DNA from: Neoscytalidium dimidiatum | Taxonomy: Eukaryota; Ascomycota; Dothideomycetes; Botryosphaeriales; Botryosphaeriaceae | NCBI GenBank assembly: GCA_037367355.1 | Contig: CM074702.1 | Location: forward strand, 682,001 to 746,000 | DNA: 64,000 bases | Reading direction: 5' to 3' | Shown here: piece by piece, positions 1 through 10,981 of the stretch | Layout: the number at the start of each line of letters is the position of its first letter | How positions within the stretch are numbered: position 1 is the first letter of the stretch | Made by a program: the position numbers and the translations under genes | The notes under the pieces: model-generated | Told to the model about the DNA's origin: nothing | The model's input: the letters and a program-made list of their open reading frames with translations, nothing else | Databases searched by the model: none

Positions 1-1572
1 TGAGAGGCGTAGCGGAGAGGAGGGCGGATGGAGCAGCTGGCAATCGCCCGGCTGGGAATTCACCAGCTCAGCAGATCCTGTGGCGTCTGTGGCTTAGCAC
101 TGGGAGTGGCGTAGTCGCCTCCTCTTCCTTGCAGCGATCAATTGGACGGCAGCGGTTCAGCGTGACACCGCGGAGGCCGGCGGAGGTCGATGGCGACGCG
201 GTCTCAATGCGAGCGGCGCAAAGGCGGCGCGTACAGCTGACAGCGGAGGAGCACCGGGAGCCTTGCTCTCCGCGATAGGGGATGCCGCGCGGCCTTGGCC
301 AGCGAGGAAGAAGAATTCCTGAGCGCGCTTGGCGGACGAGGGCGGAAAAGTAAGTTAATTGGCGCGGCGGAGCGCCTGACGCAGGACTGACGAGAGCCGA
401 CGAGTCAGCAACGGAGATGAGATCTGGCGGACGCGTCTTCTAGAGCGCTTCTAGGCGCCCTGGCGGAGCGCGAGCATGCGTTTAGACGGTTGCGACGCGG
501 GGGGCTGCAGCTGCAGCGGAGGCCCGCGGGCCAACAGCGTCGTTGGGGACGGTGGCCAACGAGCGGCGGACCAACGCAGCGGCGGCCACTGCAACGCTGG
601 AGGAGTGCTGTTATGCGGTGGGTAAACAGAGGCTGCTTCGAGGCCGCAGCTGGCCCAAAGCTTGTGGCTCTCATGATTTGCCGCGGGCGTCGCGCAGCGC
701 AGGGGGCGCACGGAAACTACATCGCTTCGGGCCTAGAGTGAGGCAGTGCTGTTCTGGGCGCATCGCTGTCTCCATACAACGACCATGCCTGAGGAACTCC
801 TTAGTGCACCTTCATCCGCCGGTCCAGCCTGCTGAGCCTGCCGTTTCGCTGCCAGACCCCAGGCCACCGTTGGTCTTCCTCCGCCCTCTCTCGACTGCTG
901 CTGCTTCAAGTGGTCGCCCGCCCTCTGGCCACATGACAGCGCCTATCCTCTGCTCTCCTCCTCCAGACCGCATCTCCATTGGCATGGCTTTTTGCGAGTA
1001 GCTCTCGCTTGTAGCAGCATAGCCCCATCGTGCTCACCTACCGACCGCATCATCGACTCTTCCTACTCCACATCCCCGCGAGGCTTCAGCTCTACCGGCC
1101 TCGCCGCACGCCGCCCTCTCCAGCTCACTACAATTTGTTACGCCGAGGCGCCGCTGTAACTGTTCCCTTACCGCGCGGCCCGTAAGTCTAACTCCTGCAC
1201 TGCCCTCCATTACATGGGACATCCCCACAGCCACCTTTGGGCGGCGGCGAACTAAAAGGTGCAAAGCAACCCAAGTCCGCCTTGGGTCAACCGTGGCGCC
1301 TGACCCAAACCTCTTGTCAGGGCATGCTCGCTCAGCACTCTTGGAATCTCGGCTTTGATTTTCGCTTCTGAGCTTGAAACACGGTACTGACCTCCGTTTT
1401 TTTCTCAACACAGCCCATTCGAAAGGCAGCCTTCCTTCTTATTGCTTTCTGTATACCCATGCACATCTCACCTCCATAATTCTCAGCCACGACCTGGACT
1501 CACGCGCCACCACGCCTGCGCAACCCACCGACCTTTTGCAGTGCGAACCTCCGGTGAGCGAACGCAGCAACA
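1..1572. other. Promoter and 5' leader of PMC1; no gene seen
   Basis: The first 700 bases are GC-rich with open frames on both strands, but none gives a protein I recognise and they shadow each other. From about 780 to 1572 the + strand turns pyrimidine-rich (CT stretches, many CACC and CTCC words), as is common for fungal promoters and leaders. This fits regulation of the gene starting at 1573. The left edge could hold the tail of a neighbouring gene, but I cannot support one. Confidence 0.5.
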
Positions 1573-4500
1573 ATGGCGGATAGAAAGAGCCCAAGCCCTG
1601 AGGGCCCCAACCGCAGACAACGAGCTCCGACAATCACGATAGACACCTCTGCTGTCAATAATCCTGACATGGGAAATGCCGTGCCACTCGGAAACCTTAG
1701 CGACAGCATTCACACGGTCCAGACGCAGCGATCCGAGACGAGCTTCTCCACGCAGTCCCAGACCCGTTCCTCCCCCGTCGACCTACGCAATGCGAACTCT
1801 TTCGACAGCAATCAGGACAGGCCTACCTCTCCTCATAATGTCTCCTCTCCAACAAACCGTTGGAACGATCCCAATGCGTTTCTGTCCGTTCCGAATTCCC
1901 GCTCTCGCGGTAACTCGCTGGATTCGCAGACCGAGAATGGGCAACCTTCGGTATCGGGTACAACTGAGACATACGTCAATAACTCCCCCACAGGAAATAA
2001 GCAGCTCGGACATGAGGAAATCCTTAACGACAAAGATGCATTAAAACCGGATCCGGGAACAGAGCACACATTCGAAGTCGAGGACAATAAATTTGCGTTC
2101 TCCCCTGGACAGCTGTCGAAGCTCTACAACCCTAAAAGTTTTGGAGCTTTCCATGCGCTGGGTGGACTGGACGGATTGATTAAGGGCCTACGGACAGACC
2201 GCAAGAGTGGCCTTAGCCTAGACGAGCAGTCCCTCGATGGCTATGTCTCTTTTGAAGAAGCCACGACACCGTCTGCAACCGAGAGCGATCATAAGGCGGC
2301 CCACCTGGCGCGCACGGATACTACCCACTCACAAAAACATGGGACCAGACCTGGGGCATACGCGGACCGCAAACGGGTATTCTCTGATAATAGGCTACCG
2401 GAAAAGAAGCCTAAAAGTATCCTGCAACTTGCATGGATGGCGTACAACGATAAGGTCCTAATTCTTCTTACCATTGCCGCGATCATATCTCTTGCTCTTG
2501 GACTATATGAAACGTTCGGCCAATCGCACGAGGATGGAGAACCTAAGGTCGAATGGGTAGAGGGCGTTGCTATCATGGTTGCAATCTTTATCGTCGTCGT
2601 GGTCGGCGCCGTCAATGACTGGCAGAAGGAGAGACAATTCGTCAAGCTTAACAAGAAGAAGTCGGACAGGCTGGTCAAGGTTATCAGATCAGGAAAGACG
2701 AGGGAGATTTCGGTCTACGATGTTCTTGTCGGAGACATCATGCTGCTCGAGCCTGGCGATATGGTTCCCGTCGATGGTATCTTCATTGAGGGCCACAACG
2801 TCAAGTGCGATGAATCCTCCGCCACGGGCGAGTCCGATCTTCTGAAAAAGACCCCTGCCGATGAAGTTTACCGAGCAATGGAAGCTGGCCACAGTATCCG
2901 CAAGATGGACCCGTTTATCCTCTCTGGCGCCAAGGTTTCTGAGGGTGTTGGTTCTTTCGTTGTTACGGCCACTGGTATCCACTCGAGCTATGGTAAAACG
3001 ATGATGGCCCTTCGCGAAGACAGTGAAGTTACCCCGCTGCAGTCCAAGCTCAATGTCCTCGCCGAGTACATCGCGAAGCTTGGTGGTGGTGCTGCTCTGC
3101 TTCTCTTCATCGTCCTGTTTATCGAGTTCCTTGTCCATCTGAAGGGAAGTGACGCAACTCCCGAGGAGAAGGGCCAGAATTTCCTGGATATCCTCATTGT
3201 TGCTATCACTGTCATCGTCGTTGCCGTCCCAGAAGGTCTTCCTCTTGCCGTTACCCTTGCGCTGGCCTTCGCTACTACAAGGATGTTGAAGGACAACAAT
3301 CTCGTCCGTCTCCTCCGTTCCTGCGAGACTATGGGAAATGCCACTACTGTCTGTTCCGACAAGACTGGTACACTTACTCAAAATAAGATGACTGTAGTCG
3401 CTGGGTCCTTGAGCACGGCACTGCGCTTCGGTGACCGCAAGGTCCAGAACCCTAACGAGCCAGATTCACCCAATAAGGGCAAATTAACCTCCGAGGACAA
3501 TGGAGATGACGTTTCTCCAAGCGAATTCGTCTCAAACCTCGGCGATGAGCTCAAGGATCTCTTCAAGCAGTCTATTGTCATTAACTCAACCGCGTTCGAA
3601 GGCGAGGAGGACGGCAAACCCGCATTCATTGGTTCCAAGACGGAAACGGCTCTGCTCAATTTTGCCCGCGATTATCTGGGCATGGGACCCGTCACCACGG
3701 AGAGGTCGAATGCGAATATCGTACAATTGGTACCCTTCGATTCCGGCAGAAAGTGTATGGCTGCGGTTGTCAAGCTCGAAGATGGCAGGTACAGGATGTA
3801 CGTCAAGGGAGCGTCCGAAATCTTGCTCGGAAAAGCGACGACGGTTGTCGATGGCACAAAAGATCTCACCACTCGCACTCTCTCCCCGGATATTCGCGAG
3901 ACGCTCAGTCACCTGATCGAAACATATGCGTCCCGATCTCTTCGCACTATCGGCTTCCTGTACAAAGACTTCGAACAATGGCCGCCGAAGGGAGCTCGCG
4001 TGTTGGAGGACGACGCGTCTCAGGCTAACTTTGATGACGTCTTTAAGGACATGGTCTTCCTGGGGCTTGTTGGTATTCAGGATCCCCTCCGCGATGGCGT
4101 CCGTGAAGCTGTCCAGGATTGTAAGAAGGCCGGCGTCTTTGTGCGTATGGTTACCGGCGACAACGTTCTCACTGCTAAGGCTATCGCCGAGGATTGCGGT
4201 ATTCTCGTTCCCGGCGGTCTTGTCATGGAAGGTCCCAAGTTCAGAAAATTGAAGAAGCGAGAAATGGACCAGGTCATCCCCAAGCTCTGCGTTCTTGCCC
4301 GCTCTAGCCCCGAGGACAAGAGGATCCTGGTCAAACGCCTTAAGGAACTTGGCGAGACTGTCGCTGTCACCGGTGACGGTACGAACGATGCGCCTGCCCT
4401 AAAGACTGCGGATATCGGTTTCTCCATGGGCATTGCCGGCACTGAAGTCGCCAAGGAAGCATCTGCCATCATCCTGATGGACGATAACTTCTCTTCCATC

Positions 4501-5832
4501 GTCAAGGCTCTTCTTTGGGGCCGCGCTGTCAATGATGCGGTCAAGAAGTTCCTGCAGTTCCAGCTTACTGTCAACGTTACCGCAGTCATGCTGACGTTCG
4601 TGTCTGCTGTTGCCAGCTCTGACCAGACCTCCGTCCTCACTGCGGTCCAGCTTCTTTGGGTCAATCTCATCATGGACACGTTCGCAGCTTTGGCCCTGGC
4701 AACCGATCCTCCTACTCTGAGCCTGCTTGATCGCAAGCCGGATCCAAAGTCGGCCCCGCTCATCACAGTTACCATGTGGAAGATGATCATTGGTCAGGCC
4801 ATTTACCAACTCGTGGTCACTTTCATCCTCTACTTTGCCGGTGCAAGCATTCTCAACTACTCAGGCGAAGACGAGAACGAGCAGCTCGACACTCTTGTCT
4901 TCAATACCTTTGTCTGGATGCAAATCTTCAACCAGATCAACAACAGACGTCTGGACAACAAGTTCAACATTTTCGAAAACCTCCACCGAAACTTCTTCTT
5001 CATCTTCATCAATTGCATCATGATCGGTGGCCAGGTGATGATCGTGTTCGTCGGCGGCGCTGCTTTCTCTGTTACGCGGTTGAACGGCTCCCAGTGGGGT
5101 ATTTCGATTGTGCTTGGCTTCTTGTCGCTGCCTGTCGGTGTCATCATCAGACTGATCCCTGACGAGTTGGTCGCCAAGTGCATTCCTGATCGTTTCAAGC
5201 GGAAGCCGACGCCCGACCTGGTCGTGTCTGACGACTATGAGTGGAACCAGAGCCTGCTGGAGATTCGTGATGAGCTCGCCTTCATCAAGAAGATCCGCGG
5301 AGGCCGTCTCAGTGCGCTCAAGTTCAAGCTACAGCATCCGCGCGAGGCAGCTCGTGAAGCCTTCAGTCGTTCGCGCAGCAGCCAATCTCTCCCGCAGACG
5401 CCAAATAATGAGCGCAGCGATGGCGAAGGGGGCTCTCCTGCTCCGCCTACTCCAATCAGCTCGCACTCGCGCAGTCGTAATCGGTCACGATCCAACTCGG
5501 CATTTGGTCCGGCTGCTGCAATGGCTGGTGTTGTCGCAGGCAGTATTGCTGGTTGGTCGCCAATCGAGCGACGGGACGGAGACAATGCTGGCGAGGGCGG
5601 ACTTTTGTTTGCTCGTGGACGTGCGGATATCGAGTCCCAAGAAGGCGTCAGCGTTCATCCAGGCACGAAGAAAGAGGATCCCGTTGTTGTGAAGGACACT
5701 GCGGCTCGGGGGGTTCCTCCAAGTCAAAGCAACGACACTACGCCAGCATTCGGAGCAGGACCTTTTGCAGATCAGCCAAAGATGGACAATCCAGAAGGAG
5801 GTGATGGCAAAAACAAAGATACCCAAGCATGA
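1573..5832 (+). CDS. PMC1: Vacuolar-type Ca2+-transporting P-type ATPase (PMCA/PMC1 family)
   Basis: A 1419-residue P2B-type ATPase that pumps Ca2+ out of the cytosol, in fungi mainly into the vacuole. A Ser/Pro-rich cytosolic N-terminus of about 280 residues precedes two membrane segments (about 290-350). The M4 motif PEGLPLAV starts near residue 553, the phosphorylation motif DKTGTLT has its Asp at 596, KGAS lies near 745, and the hinge TGDGTNDAP starts near 933. About six more membrane segments follow, then a 240-residue low-complexity Ser/Arg/Gly-rich tail. The coding region is uninterrupted, and the start ATG has A at -3 and G at +4 (ACAATGG). It is longer than yeast Pmc1 (1173 aa) because of both tails, as is usual in filamentous ascomycetes. 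Family certain; the vacuolar site is inferred from the family. Confidence 0.96.
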   Translation: MADRKSPSPEGPNRRQRAPTITIDTSAVNNPDMGNAVPLGNLSDSIHTVQTQRSETSFSTQSQTRSSPVDLRNANSFDSNQDRPTSPHNVSSPTNRWNDPNAFLSVPNSRSRGNSLDSQTENGQPSVSGTTETYVNNSPTGNKQLGHEEILNDKDALKPDPGTEHTFEVEDNKFAFSPGQLSKLYNPKSFGAFHALGGLDGLIKGLRTDRKSGLSLDEQSLDGYVSFEEATTPSATESDHKAAHLARTDTTHSQKHGTRPGAYADRKRVFSDNRLPEKKPKSILQLAWMAYNDKVLILLTIAAIISLALGLYETFGQSHEDGEPKVEWVEGVAIMVAIFIVVVVGAVNDWQKERQFVKLNKKKSDRLVKVIRSGKTREISVYDVLVGDIMLLEPGDMVPVDGIFIEGHNVKCDESSATGESDLLKKTPADEVYRAMEAGHSIRKMDPFILSGAKVSEGVGSFVVTATGIHSSYGKTMMALREDSEVTPLQSKLNVLAEYIAKLGGGAALLLFIVLFIEFLVHLKGSDATPEEKGQNFLDILIVAITVIVVAVPEGLPLAVTLALAFATTRMLKDNNLVRLLRSCETMGNATTVCSDKTGTLTQNKMTVVAGSLSTALRFGDRKVQNPNEPDSPNKGKLTSEDNGDDVSPSEFVSNLGDELKDLFKQSIVINSTAFEGEEDGKPAFIGSKTETALLNFARDYLGMGPVTTERSNANIVQLVPFDSGRKCMAAVVKLEDGRYRMYVKGASEILLGKATTVVDGTKDLTTRTLSPDIRETLSHLIETYASRSLRTIGFLYKDFEQWPPKGARVLEDDASQANFDDVFKDMVFLGLVGIQDPLRDGVREAVQDCKKAGVFVRMVTGDNVLTAKAIAEDCGILVPGGLVMEGPKFRKLKKREMDQVIPKLCVLARSSPEDKRILVKRLKELGETVAVTGDGTNDAPALKTADIGFSMGIAGTEVAKEASAIILMDDNFSSIVKALLWGRAVNDAVKKFLQFQLTVNVTAVMLTFVSAVASSDQTSVLTAVQLLWVNLIMDTFAALALATDPPTLSLLDRKPDPKSAPLITVTMWKMIIGQAIYQLVVTFILYFAGASILNYSGEDENEQLDTLVFNTFVWMQIFNQINNRRLDNKFNIFENLHRNFFFIFINCIMIGGQVMIVFVGGAAFSVTRLNGSQWGISIVLGFLSLPVGVIIRLIPDELVAKCIPDRFKRKPTPDLVVSDDYEWNQSLLEIRDELAFIKKIRGGRLSALKFKLQHPREAAREAFSRSRSSQSLPQTPNNERSDGEGGSPAPPTPISSHSRSRNRSRSNSAFGPAAAMAGVVAGSIAGWSPIERRDGDNAGEGGLLFARGRADIESQEGVSVHPGTKKEDPVVVKDTAARGVPPSQSNDTTPAFGAGPFADQPKMDNPEGGDGKNKDTQA

Positions 5833-6782
5833 GGAGAGCCGTGTATACATGGACAGTAACCGTGGTTTATGGGATGTTCTTCGCGCCAGGCGTCGGTCGG
5901 CTTACAAGTCTTGAGATTCCCCCATCCCATGCGAGGAGTATGGGTTTTGTACGAAGTTTGGCGTTTCCCTTTTGACTGATTCTAACATTCCCGGAGGGAG
6001 CATCCTCACGGCGTTTTCACAGCATTGTATGCGGGCGGTTTAATGTATATAGATGGCATGGGATAACTCCATCCTTTTTTGAATGTTCTTTCCCCCTAAG
6101 CGATTGAGCGTATGGTTTATTGACGAAAAAGACGATTTTATTGTTTGATCCGCAACTTGTATCCACGGGCTGGTGATGTTCTGATTTGTTAGCTTTGGAA
6201 CGAGAAAAAAGTTCTTGTCTAGAAGTTTATGGAGACTATCAAGAAATACTTGCAGCTACAGGAGTAAGCATGTTGATCGTGTTACGTGTAAATGCAGTGT
6301 TTGGCTCCCGCAGGTCTCTATGACACGGGGAAAGCGTGCAGCTATGGCTAGACCGCTCGATTTTCAGTGTTAGTGCACGTGAGGGGTAGGCGTGGCAAAA
6401 CTCGAAACGCGCAGGTCGGGACAAGGCCTGCGGAAAGTATGAGGGAACCGAGAAGAAGAGACGAGGGTCAGACGACGTTAAAATACTGTTGTGCTGGCGC
6501 AAGCCGCACTAGCTGCGTTTAGAGAGTCGACGTGCCGGTATTCCGTGAGGCTCGTAGGGCTGACTCTCTGGACCCTGGCATGGTTGCACAAGCCCGCCTG
6601 GCCCTCAGCTAAGCTAACCCAAGCTGCCTGCAACCGCCGACGCGCCCCACACCCAAGCTCTCTCAGCTCGAGGCCGCCTCGTCACCGCCTCCTGCGCACA
6701 TTCCATTCCACCTCTCTCCACACTTTCATACACCCACAAGCACGCTCTTTGAATCTCACATCTGCACCACCGTTCAACTACA
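5833..6782. other. 3' region of PMC1 and promoter of the IPMK gene
   Basis: This stretch of 950 bases has T-rich sequence up to about 6250, consistent with a 3' UTR. From about 6600 it becomes a C-rich leader ending in CAACTACAATGG. The frame of the next gene stays open upstream to 6491, but that part reads as Pro/Ser/Arg-rich leader sequence. No separate gene is seen. Confidence 0.55.
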
Positions 6783-8011
6783 ATGGCGCCCTCCACTCTC
6801 GATCCGAAGACCCTCAGCGCCTTCGAGAATGCCGCCGCCGGACAGTAAGCAACGCACCATGTTCCCCCCACTTCAGTCTCGCCCAGCTGCCTTCGCCCAA
6901 AACCACGCCCAATACTCACGCCATCCACCACAGCGACGGCGTCCTCTCCGACCCCACCGGTGCCCTCGTCATCAAGCCCTGCACGGCCGCAGAAATCGCC
7001 TTCTACGAGGCGGCCACGGCGTCGCACCCCGCGCTGGCCGCGTACATGCCGACCTTCATGGGCACGCTCGAGCTCAACACCTCGTCCGAAGCGGCGACCC
7101 TGGCGGCGGCGGCCGTGGCGACCGACACGCCCGACCCGTCCGGCGCCAGCACACCGGCCGCCGTCCCGGCCATCCCAGAGGCGGGCGCCGGCACCGCGGC
7201 GACGCTGGGCATCGACGACGTCGGCCCCATGAAGGGCAAGAAGCTGGCGACCGACACGTCCATCGTGCTGGAGAACGTGGCGGCCGGCTTCCGCAAGCCG
7301 AACATCCTGGACCTGAAGCTGGGCGCGCGCCTGTGGGACGAGGGCAGCGCGCCGGCGAAGCGCGCGCGCCTGGACAAGGTCGCCGCGGAGACGACGAGCT
7401 CGAGCTTGGGGTTCCGGATCGCGGGCATGCGCGTGTGGCAGGGCGACGGGGCCGTGGCCGTGGCCGAGGGGGACGAGAACGCCGTGTTCGACGCCGAGAG
7501 CGGGTACAAGACGTTCAATAAGCTGTATGGCCGGGCGTTCAGCGCGGAGAGCGTCGTGGACGGGTTCAAGGAGTACTTCCTCGTGCCTGGCGCGGGGCAT
7601 ACGAAGGAGACCGCGAGGCCGATCGTTGCGCGCTTGCTGAAGGATGTCAAGGGCGTGCAGGCCGCGCTGGAGGCGGAGGAGAGCAGGATGTACTCGGCTT
7701 CGCTGCTGTTCGTGTACGAGGGCGATGCGAAGGCTGCGAAGGAGGCAGCGGAGGCGATCGAGCAGGCGGAGCTCGAGGCGCTCCAGACTGCCACTGCCGC
7801 TGGCGAGAAGGCGTTGAACGAGGAGGATGATGATGAGGTCGAGGTTGATGATGACGAGGAGGAGAAGCCGAAGCTGGCTGTTGTCAAGCTGATCGACTTC
7901 GCGCATGCTACCTTCCGGCCTGGTGAGGGTCCTGATGAGAATGCTCTTCAGGGTGTTCGTTCGACCGTCAAGATTCTTGAGGACTTGCAGGCGGAGTTGG
8001 CGAAGGCATAG
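6783..8011 (+). CDS. ARG82: Inositol polyphosphate multikinase (IPK2/Arg82 type)
   Basis: Phosphorylates soluble inositol phosphates (IP3 to IP4 and IP5), feeding inositol pyrophosphate signalling. The model has exon 1 6783-6844, an 89 nt intron (GTAAGC...CACAG) and exon 2 6934-8011, giving 379 residues. The start is the ACAATGG at 6783; splicing joins AAAG to HDGVLSD, the usual N-terminus of fungal members. The IPK signature PNILDLKLG (P-x3-D-x-K-x-G) is near residues 143-151, SLLFVYEGD near 279 and the metal-binding IDFAHATF near 341. An acidic loop (EEDDDEVEVDDDEEE) precedes the last motif, as in yeast Arg82. It lies downstream of the Ca2+ pump on the same strand but with its own leader, so co-transcription is unlikely. 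In yeast the protein also acts in the nucleus with Mcm1; nothing here shows that. Confidence 0.92.
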
Positions 8012-8390
8012 ATGGCTTTCGTCTCGGAACCCTAAGCGTGTATACGGAGCTGTGCTCCTGTACTTGGCAATCGTTGCACGGACGAAGAACAAAAGCTGGA
8101 CTTAGGAGTTCGGTCAAGACGAGTGAACGGATTAGATAGACGCCTATACCCTGATGAATGAAGAAACCACATCATGACCGAAGTCAGACCTATCTCGTAA
8201 GCGCTACAAGAGGTTGAGGCGCCGATTCAAATATTTCGGTGCCTTCCCTCTTTGACTTTGCGAGAACAAGCACAGATGCTTCAATGCTCCATGTCGAGGA
8301 GCTACCTAATAATGCAATGCCTATCTAAAGTGAAATCCCCTCCCACCGCTATGCTCCCTTCATTCTTCACTTTCAGCCCCGACCATATAG
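8012..8390. other. Convergent 3' region between IPMK and thioredoxin genes
   Basis: These 379 bases between two converging genes hold A/T-richer sequence around 8100-8340 that could serve both 3' ends. I see no gene or repeat. Confidence 0.5.
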
Positions 8391-9014
8391 TCACCCAAAC
8401 CACCTCCCCAACAAACTCGACCCGCCCCCGGCCCCGCCCTGCCCCCTCCTCGCCGCCTCCGTTTCCAGCCACTCCCGCACGAACCTCGCGTCCTTGAGCC
8501 GCTCCACGCTCGTCACGCGCGTCTCGAACTGCGCCTCGCCGCGATCGAACGCCAGCAGCGTCGGCATGCTGGTGATCCGGTACGTCAGCGGCAGGTCGCC
8601 GATCGTCGCCGCGTCCACCTGCACCTCCGCGTAGCCCACCCCGCCCGCGCCCTCGCCCGCGCCGGACGCGATCAGCGACGAGACGAGCGGGGACACGTGC
8701 TTGCAGGACGCGCACCACGAGGCCGTCCAGAGCGTGATGAGCGGGCGGCGCGTGGAGGCCGAGATGAGGAGGAGGTTGGAGAGTTCGTCGGGCGTGCGGA
8801 TCCTTGGGGCGCAGGTGGTTAGCTGGGGCGCGTTTCCTTTTACGTGGGGGGCAGGGGAAAGAGCGGGCGCGCACGTCGTGTAGATGCGGTTTTTGCTCGG
8901 GGTCGCGGACGAGAGGCGCGCGGTGTGAGTGAAGGCGCGCGCGGGTTGCGGCGTGGCCGTCGTGATGTGGATGAAGATGCGGGATGAGTGGGTTATTGGG
9001 CGTGAGATTGTCAT
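8391..9014 (-). CDS. Mitochondrial thioredoxin-like protein
   Basis: A 207-residue protein with a single thioredoxin fold. The first 50 residues are rich in Arg, Ser, Thr and Ala with few acidic residues, which looks like a mitochondrial presequence. The active site WCASCK has its redox cysteines at 101 and 104, and the cis-proline motif SMPT has its Pro at 151. WCxxCK with Ala-Ser in the middle differs from the WCGPC of classical cytosolic thioredoxins, so the redox potential and partners may differ. The C-terminus is a Gly-rich stretch ending in GRWFG. The coding region has no intron. The gene converges with the IPMK gene. Fold and active site are clear; mitochondrial location is inferred from composition. 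Confidence 0.85.
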   Translation of the reverse strand: MTISRPITHSSRIFIHITTATPQPARAFTHTARLSSATPSKNRIYTTCAPALSPAPHVKGNAPQLTTCAPRIRTPDELSNLLLISASTRRPLITLWTASWCASCKHVSPLVSSLIASGAGEGAGGVGYAEVQVDAATIGDLPLTYRITSMPTLLAFDRGEAQFETRVTSVERLKDARFVREWLETEAARRGQGGAGGGSSLLGRWFG

Positions 9015-9563
9015 TTTCGGAGGTCAATTGGGTGGAGAAGGGGCGTGGTTGTGGGAGCTTGGGAGCTTGTGTGGGTGCGTTCTGCAAGCTGTGATGCACA
9101 ACGTCATTGCCGAAGGATCGGCAGGTGGCAGGGATTATACGTTGCTTCGATGTGCACTTTGTACATCTATAGCTGGTCTCCGTCACAAGGAAACAGTTTG
9201 AATAATAATCACTGACAGCAATCTCATAGGCCTCTTGTTTCTTAATCTTATAGGAAAACTTTCAATTCCTTCGTAGGAGTGTCACAGTGGCTTCCCTTTA
9301 CCTCACGGCTGCTGAACGGTAATCTGTCTCAGCATCAGCTTGCACTTCCTCATCTGATGCAATGTGGTGAACAATCTCATTGAAGTGCAATTGAAACCAA
9401 CTGTACAACCCACACAGCGATTGAATATATACAGCAATACATTACGCAAACCACCTCTCTTGCACCTATCTGATGATTGGATGGCCCCCTAAGAGCGTGC
9501 AAAGATGCTTGTTCTCCAATTCAGCAAACTCCACGGATGCGTCCATCTAGCCTCGGGGTATTC
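9015..9563. other. Promoter of the thioredoxin gene and 3' region of the next gene
   Basis: 549 bases, A/T-richer from 9180 to 9540, between two minus-strand genes. I see no coding signal, only short frames. Confidence 0.5.
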
Positions 9564-10028
9564 TTATGACTCTCCCTCCTCCTTAGCTGGCCCTGTCCTT
9601 CTCGAGCGTACACTTTCGACGACGACCGTCCTCCTCACCCTCTCCTGATTCTCGAATCCTAAAATTTGACCCACCAATCCTCCCGGCTTCGGCACCGGAC
9701 ACTCTCTCCTCCTCTCTTGTCCTTCAAAGCTCGCGTCAGCATCATCAGAGCTGCATGCCGGCGTGGTAGTCGTCATGGAAGCACCGGATGGCTCCTCGCC
9801 CGCAGCGATCTGCCTGGCCGCCATCTGTTCTTCAGGCAAACATCTTCTTCTCCGACGGCGCCGCTGCGTACCTTGACCGTCGAGGCTCTCGCTTGAATCG
9901 TTTGCGGCGCGAGGGCTGACGGGACACGGGAGGACATGCGGCAGGCCAACGACGAAGAAGGACGCCAGCAGCGTGGCCGAGAAGAGCGACACGGTCTGGC
10001 GGGAGCGGGGGTGTAGAATCGGCGGCAT
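9564..10028 (-). CDS. Small single-pass membrane protein with C-terminal ECPVPKP motif
   Basis: A 154-residue protein without a recognised functional domain. Residues 1-12 are basic and Pro/Arg-containing. A hydrophobic segment of about 20 residues (starting VSLFSATLLASFFVVGLP) follows and could be a signal anchor. An acidic stretch, a run of eight basic residues (RRRRRRRC) and a disordered middle come next. Near the C-terminus lies ECPVPKPGGLVGQILGFE, which looks like the conserved part; I recall similar small proteins with this tail in other Pezizomycotina but no assigned function. It is transcribed divergently from PPG1 across 953 bp. An N-in/C-out or N-out/C-in topology cannot be settled from the sequence. 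The gene is probably real because both the hydrophobic N-terminus and the C-terminal motif look constrained. Confidence 0.66.
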   Translation of the reverse strand: MPPILHPRSRQTVSLFSATLLASFFVVGLPHVLPCPVSPRAANDSSESLDGQGTQRRRRRRRCLPEEQMAARQIAAGEEPSGASMTTTTPACSSDDADASFEGQERRRECPVPKPGGLVGQILGFENQERVRRTVVVESVRSRRTGPAKEEGES

Positions 10029-10981
10029 GCCTGGCGGTGCTCAATCGTTCTCGGGCTGATGGGAGGAGGGACGCGACGGGCGTTGTTGACGTTGGTCCGG
10101 GATGCGGGATATTCGGCGGAGAGGAGGGAAAGTTGATTTTTCTATGCGTGCTGCGGCATTGGAAGACTGTCCGGCGGAATCAGCGCATGTAGCATGCGAA
10201 AGGGCAATTGGCGAGCGCACGAGCGGTTCGAGAGTGGCCCCGCAAGTGAAGATGGTGGGTGGGTGTGGGGTCCCCGTGGTGGTGTACTGATGAGGGCGGA
10301 TGGATGTGGTCTGAGAGGCTGCTACTGCTGCTTCTGGTCGCCGATGATTGGGCGAGCGAGTTGGAGGCCGTGCACCTGCGGCTTCGGGGAAGAGAGCAGG
10401 GGTCGTCGGCGGGTGAATAGCGCGCGGAAGCAGCACCTGGGTGAGCGCTTGTCAGCGCAACACACGAAATGCATAGGAGGCTACAAAAATTCGCTCGGGC
10501 GCAATTGAAAGGAGTATAGGAGCGAGCCCTTAACTCAATTTCTTTCCTATCTTCCGGAATTCGAGCCTTGCATTGTCTACTCGGGGCTCCTCGTCTATGG
10601 CGCTAGCTTCGGCTCTTAGAGGCGCGCGCTGGCGCCTGCGCGGCATCTTTGCCTCAGCTTTCCGCCGCCTCAGCGCGCGCATCTCTCTCCGTCCGTGAGC
10701 GCATCCCAGCACACATCAGCACCTGTTCGTCCCAAGCTTTTGCAACAGATCACCGAATTCTGATTGTGCGCACTCGACCACCTTGCCTCGCACCACCTAC
10801 GCCCGCCACCTGCACCTCTCGCCGCTCTACGGCGCAAACAGGCATCGAGTCAGCCTCACATTCGTACTGCTACACGACCGAGCGCCGTAAACCTATCCAT
10901 TCGCAAACCGCCCTCGCAGCCGCAAAGACACGCCTATTCTTCGCGCCTAGGGTCAGCCTAGCTGCCCGCGCATAACACAAC
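10029..10981. promoter_or_regulatory. Divergent promoter between the small membrane protein gene and PPG1
   Basis: 953 bases between two genes reading outwards. The PPG1 side from about 10680 is CT- and CACC-rich and ends ACACAACATGAG. The other side is G/A-rich on the + strand, i.e. pyrimidine-rich on the minus strand. I name no specific factor sites. Confidence 0.5.

Noticed and set aside
6491..6782. Upstream extension of the IPMK frame to 6491
   Set aside because: It lacks an ATG with good context and reads as leader sequence; the 6783 start with the intron gives the family N-terminus.
6614..8092. 492-codon minus-strand frame opposite IPMK
   Set aside because: A shadow caused by the high GC third positions of the real gene.
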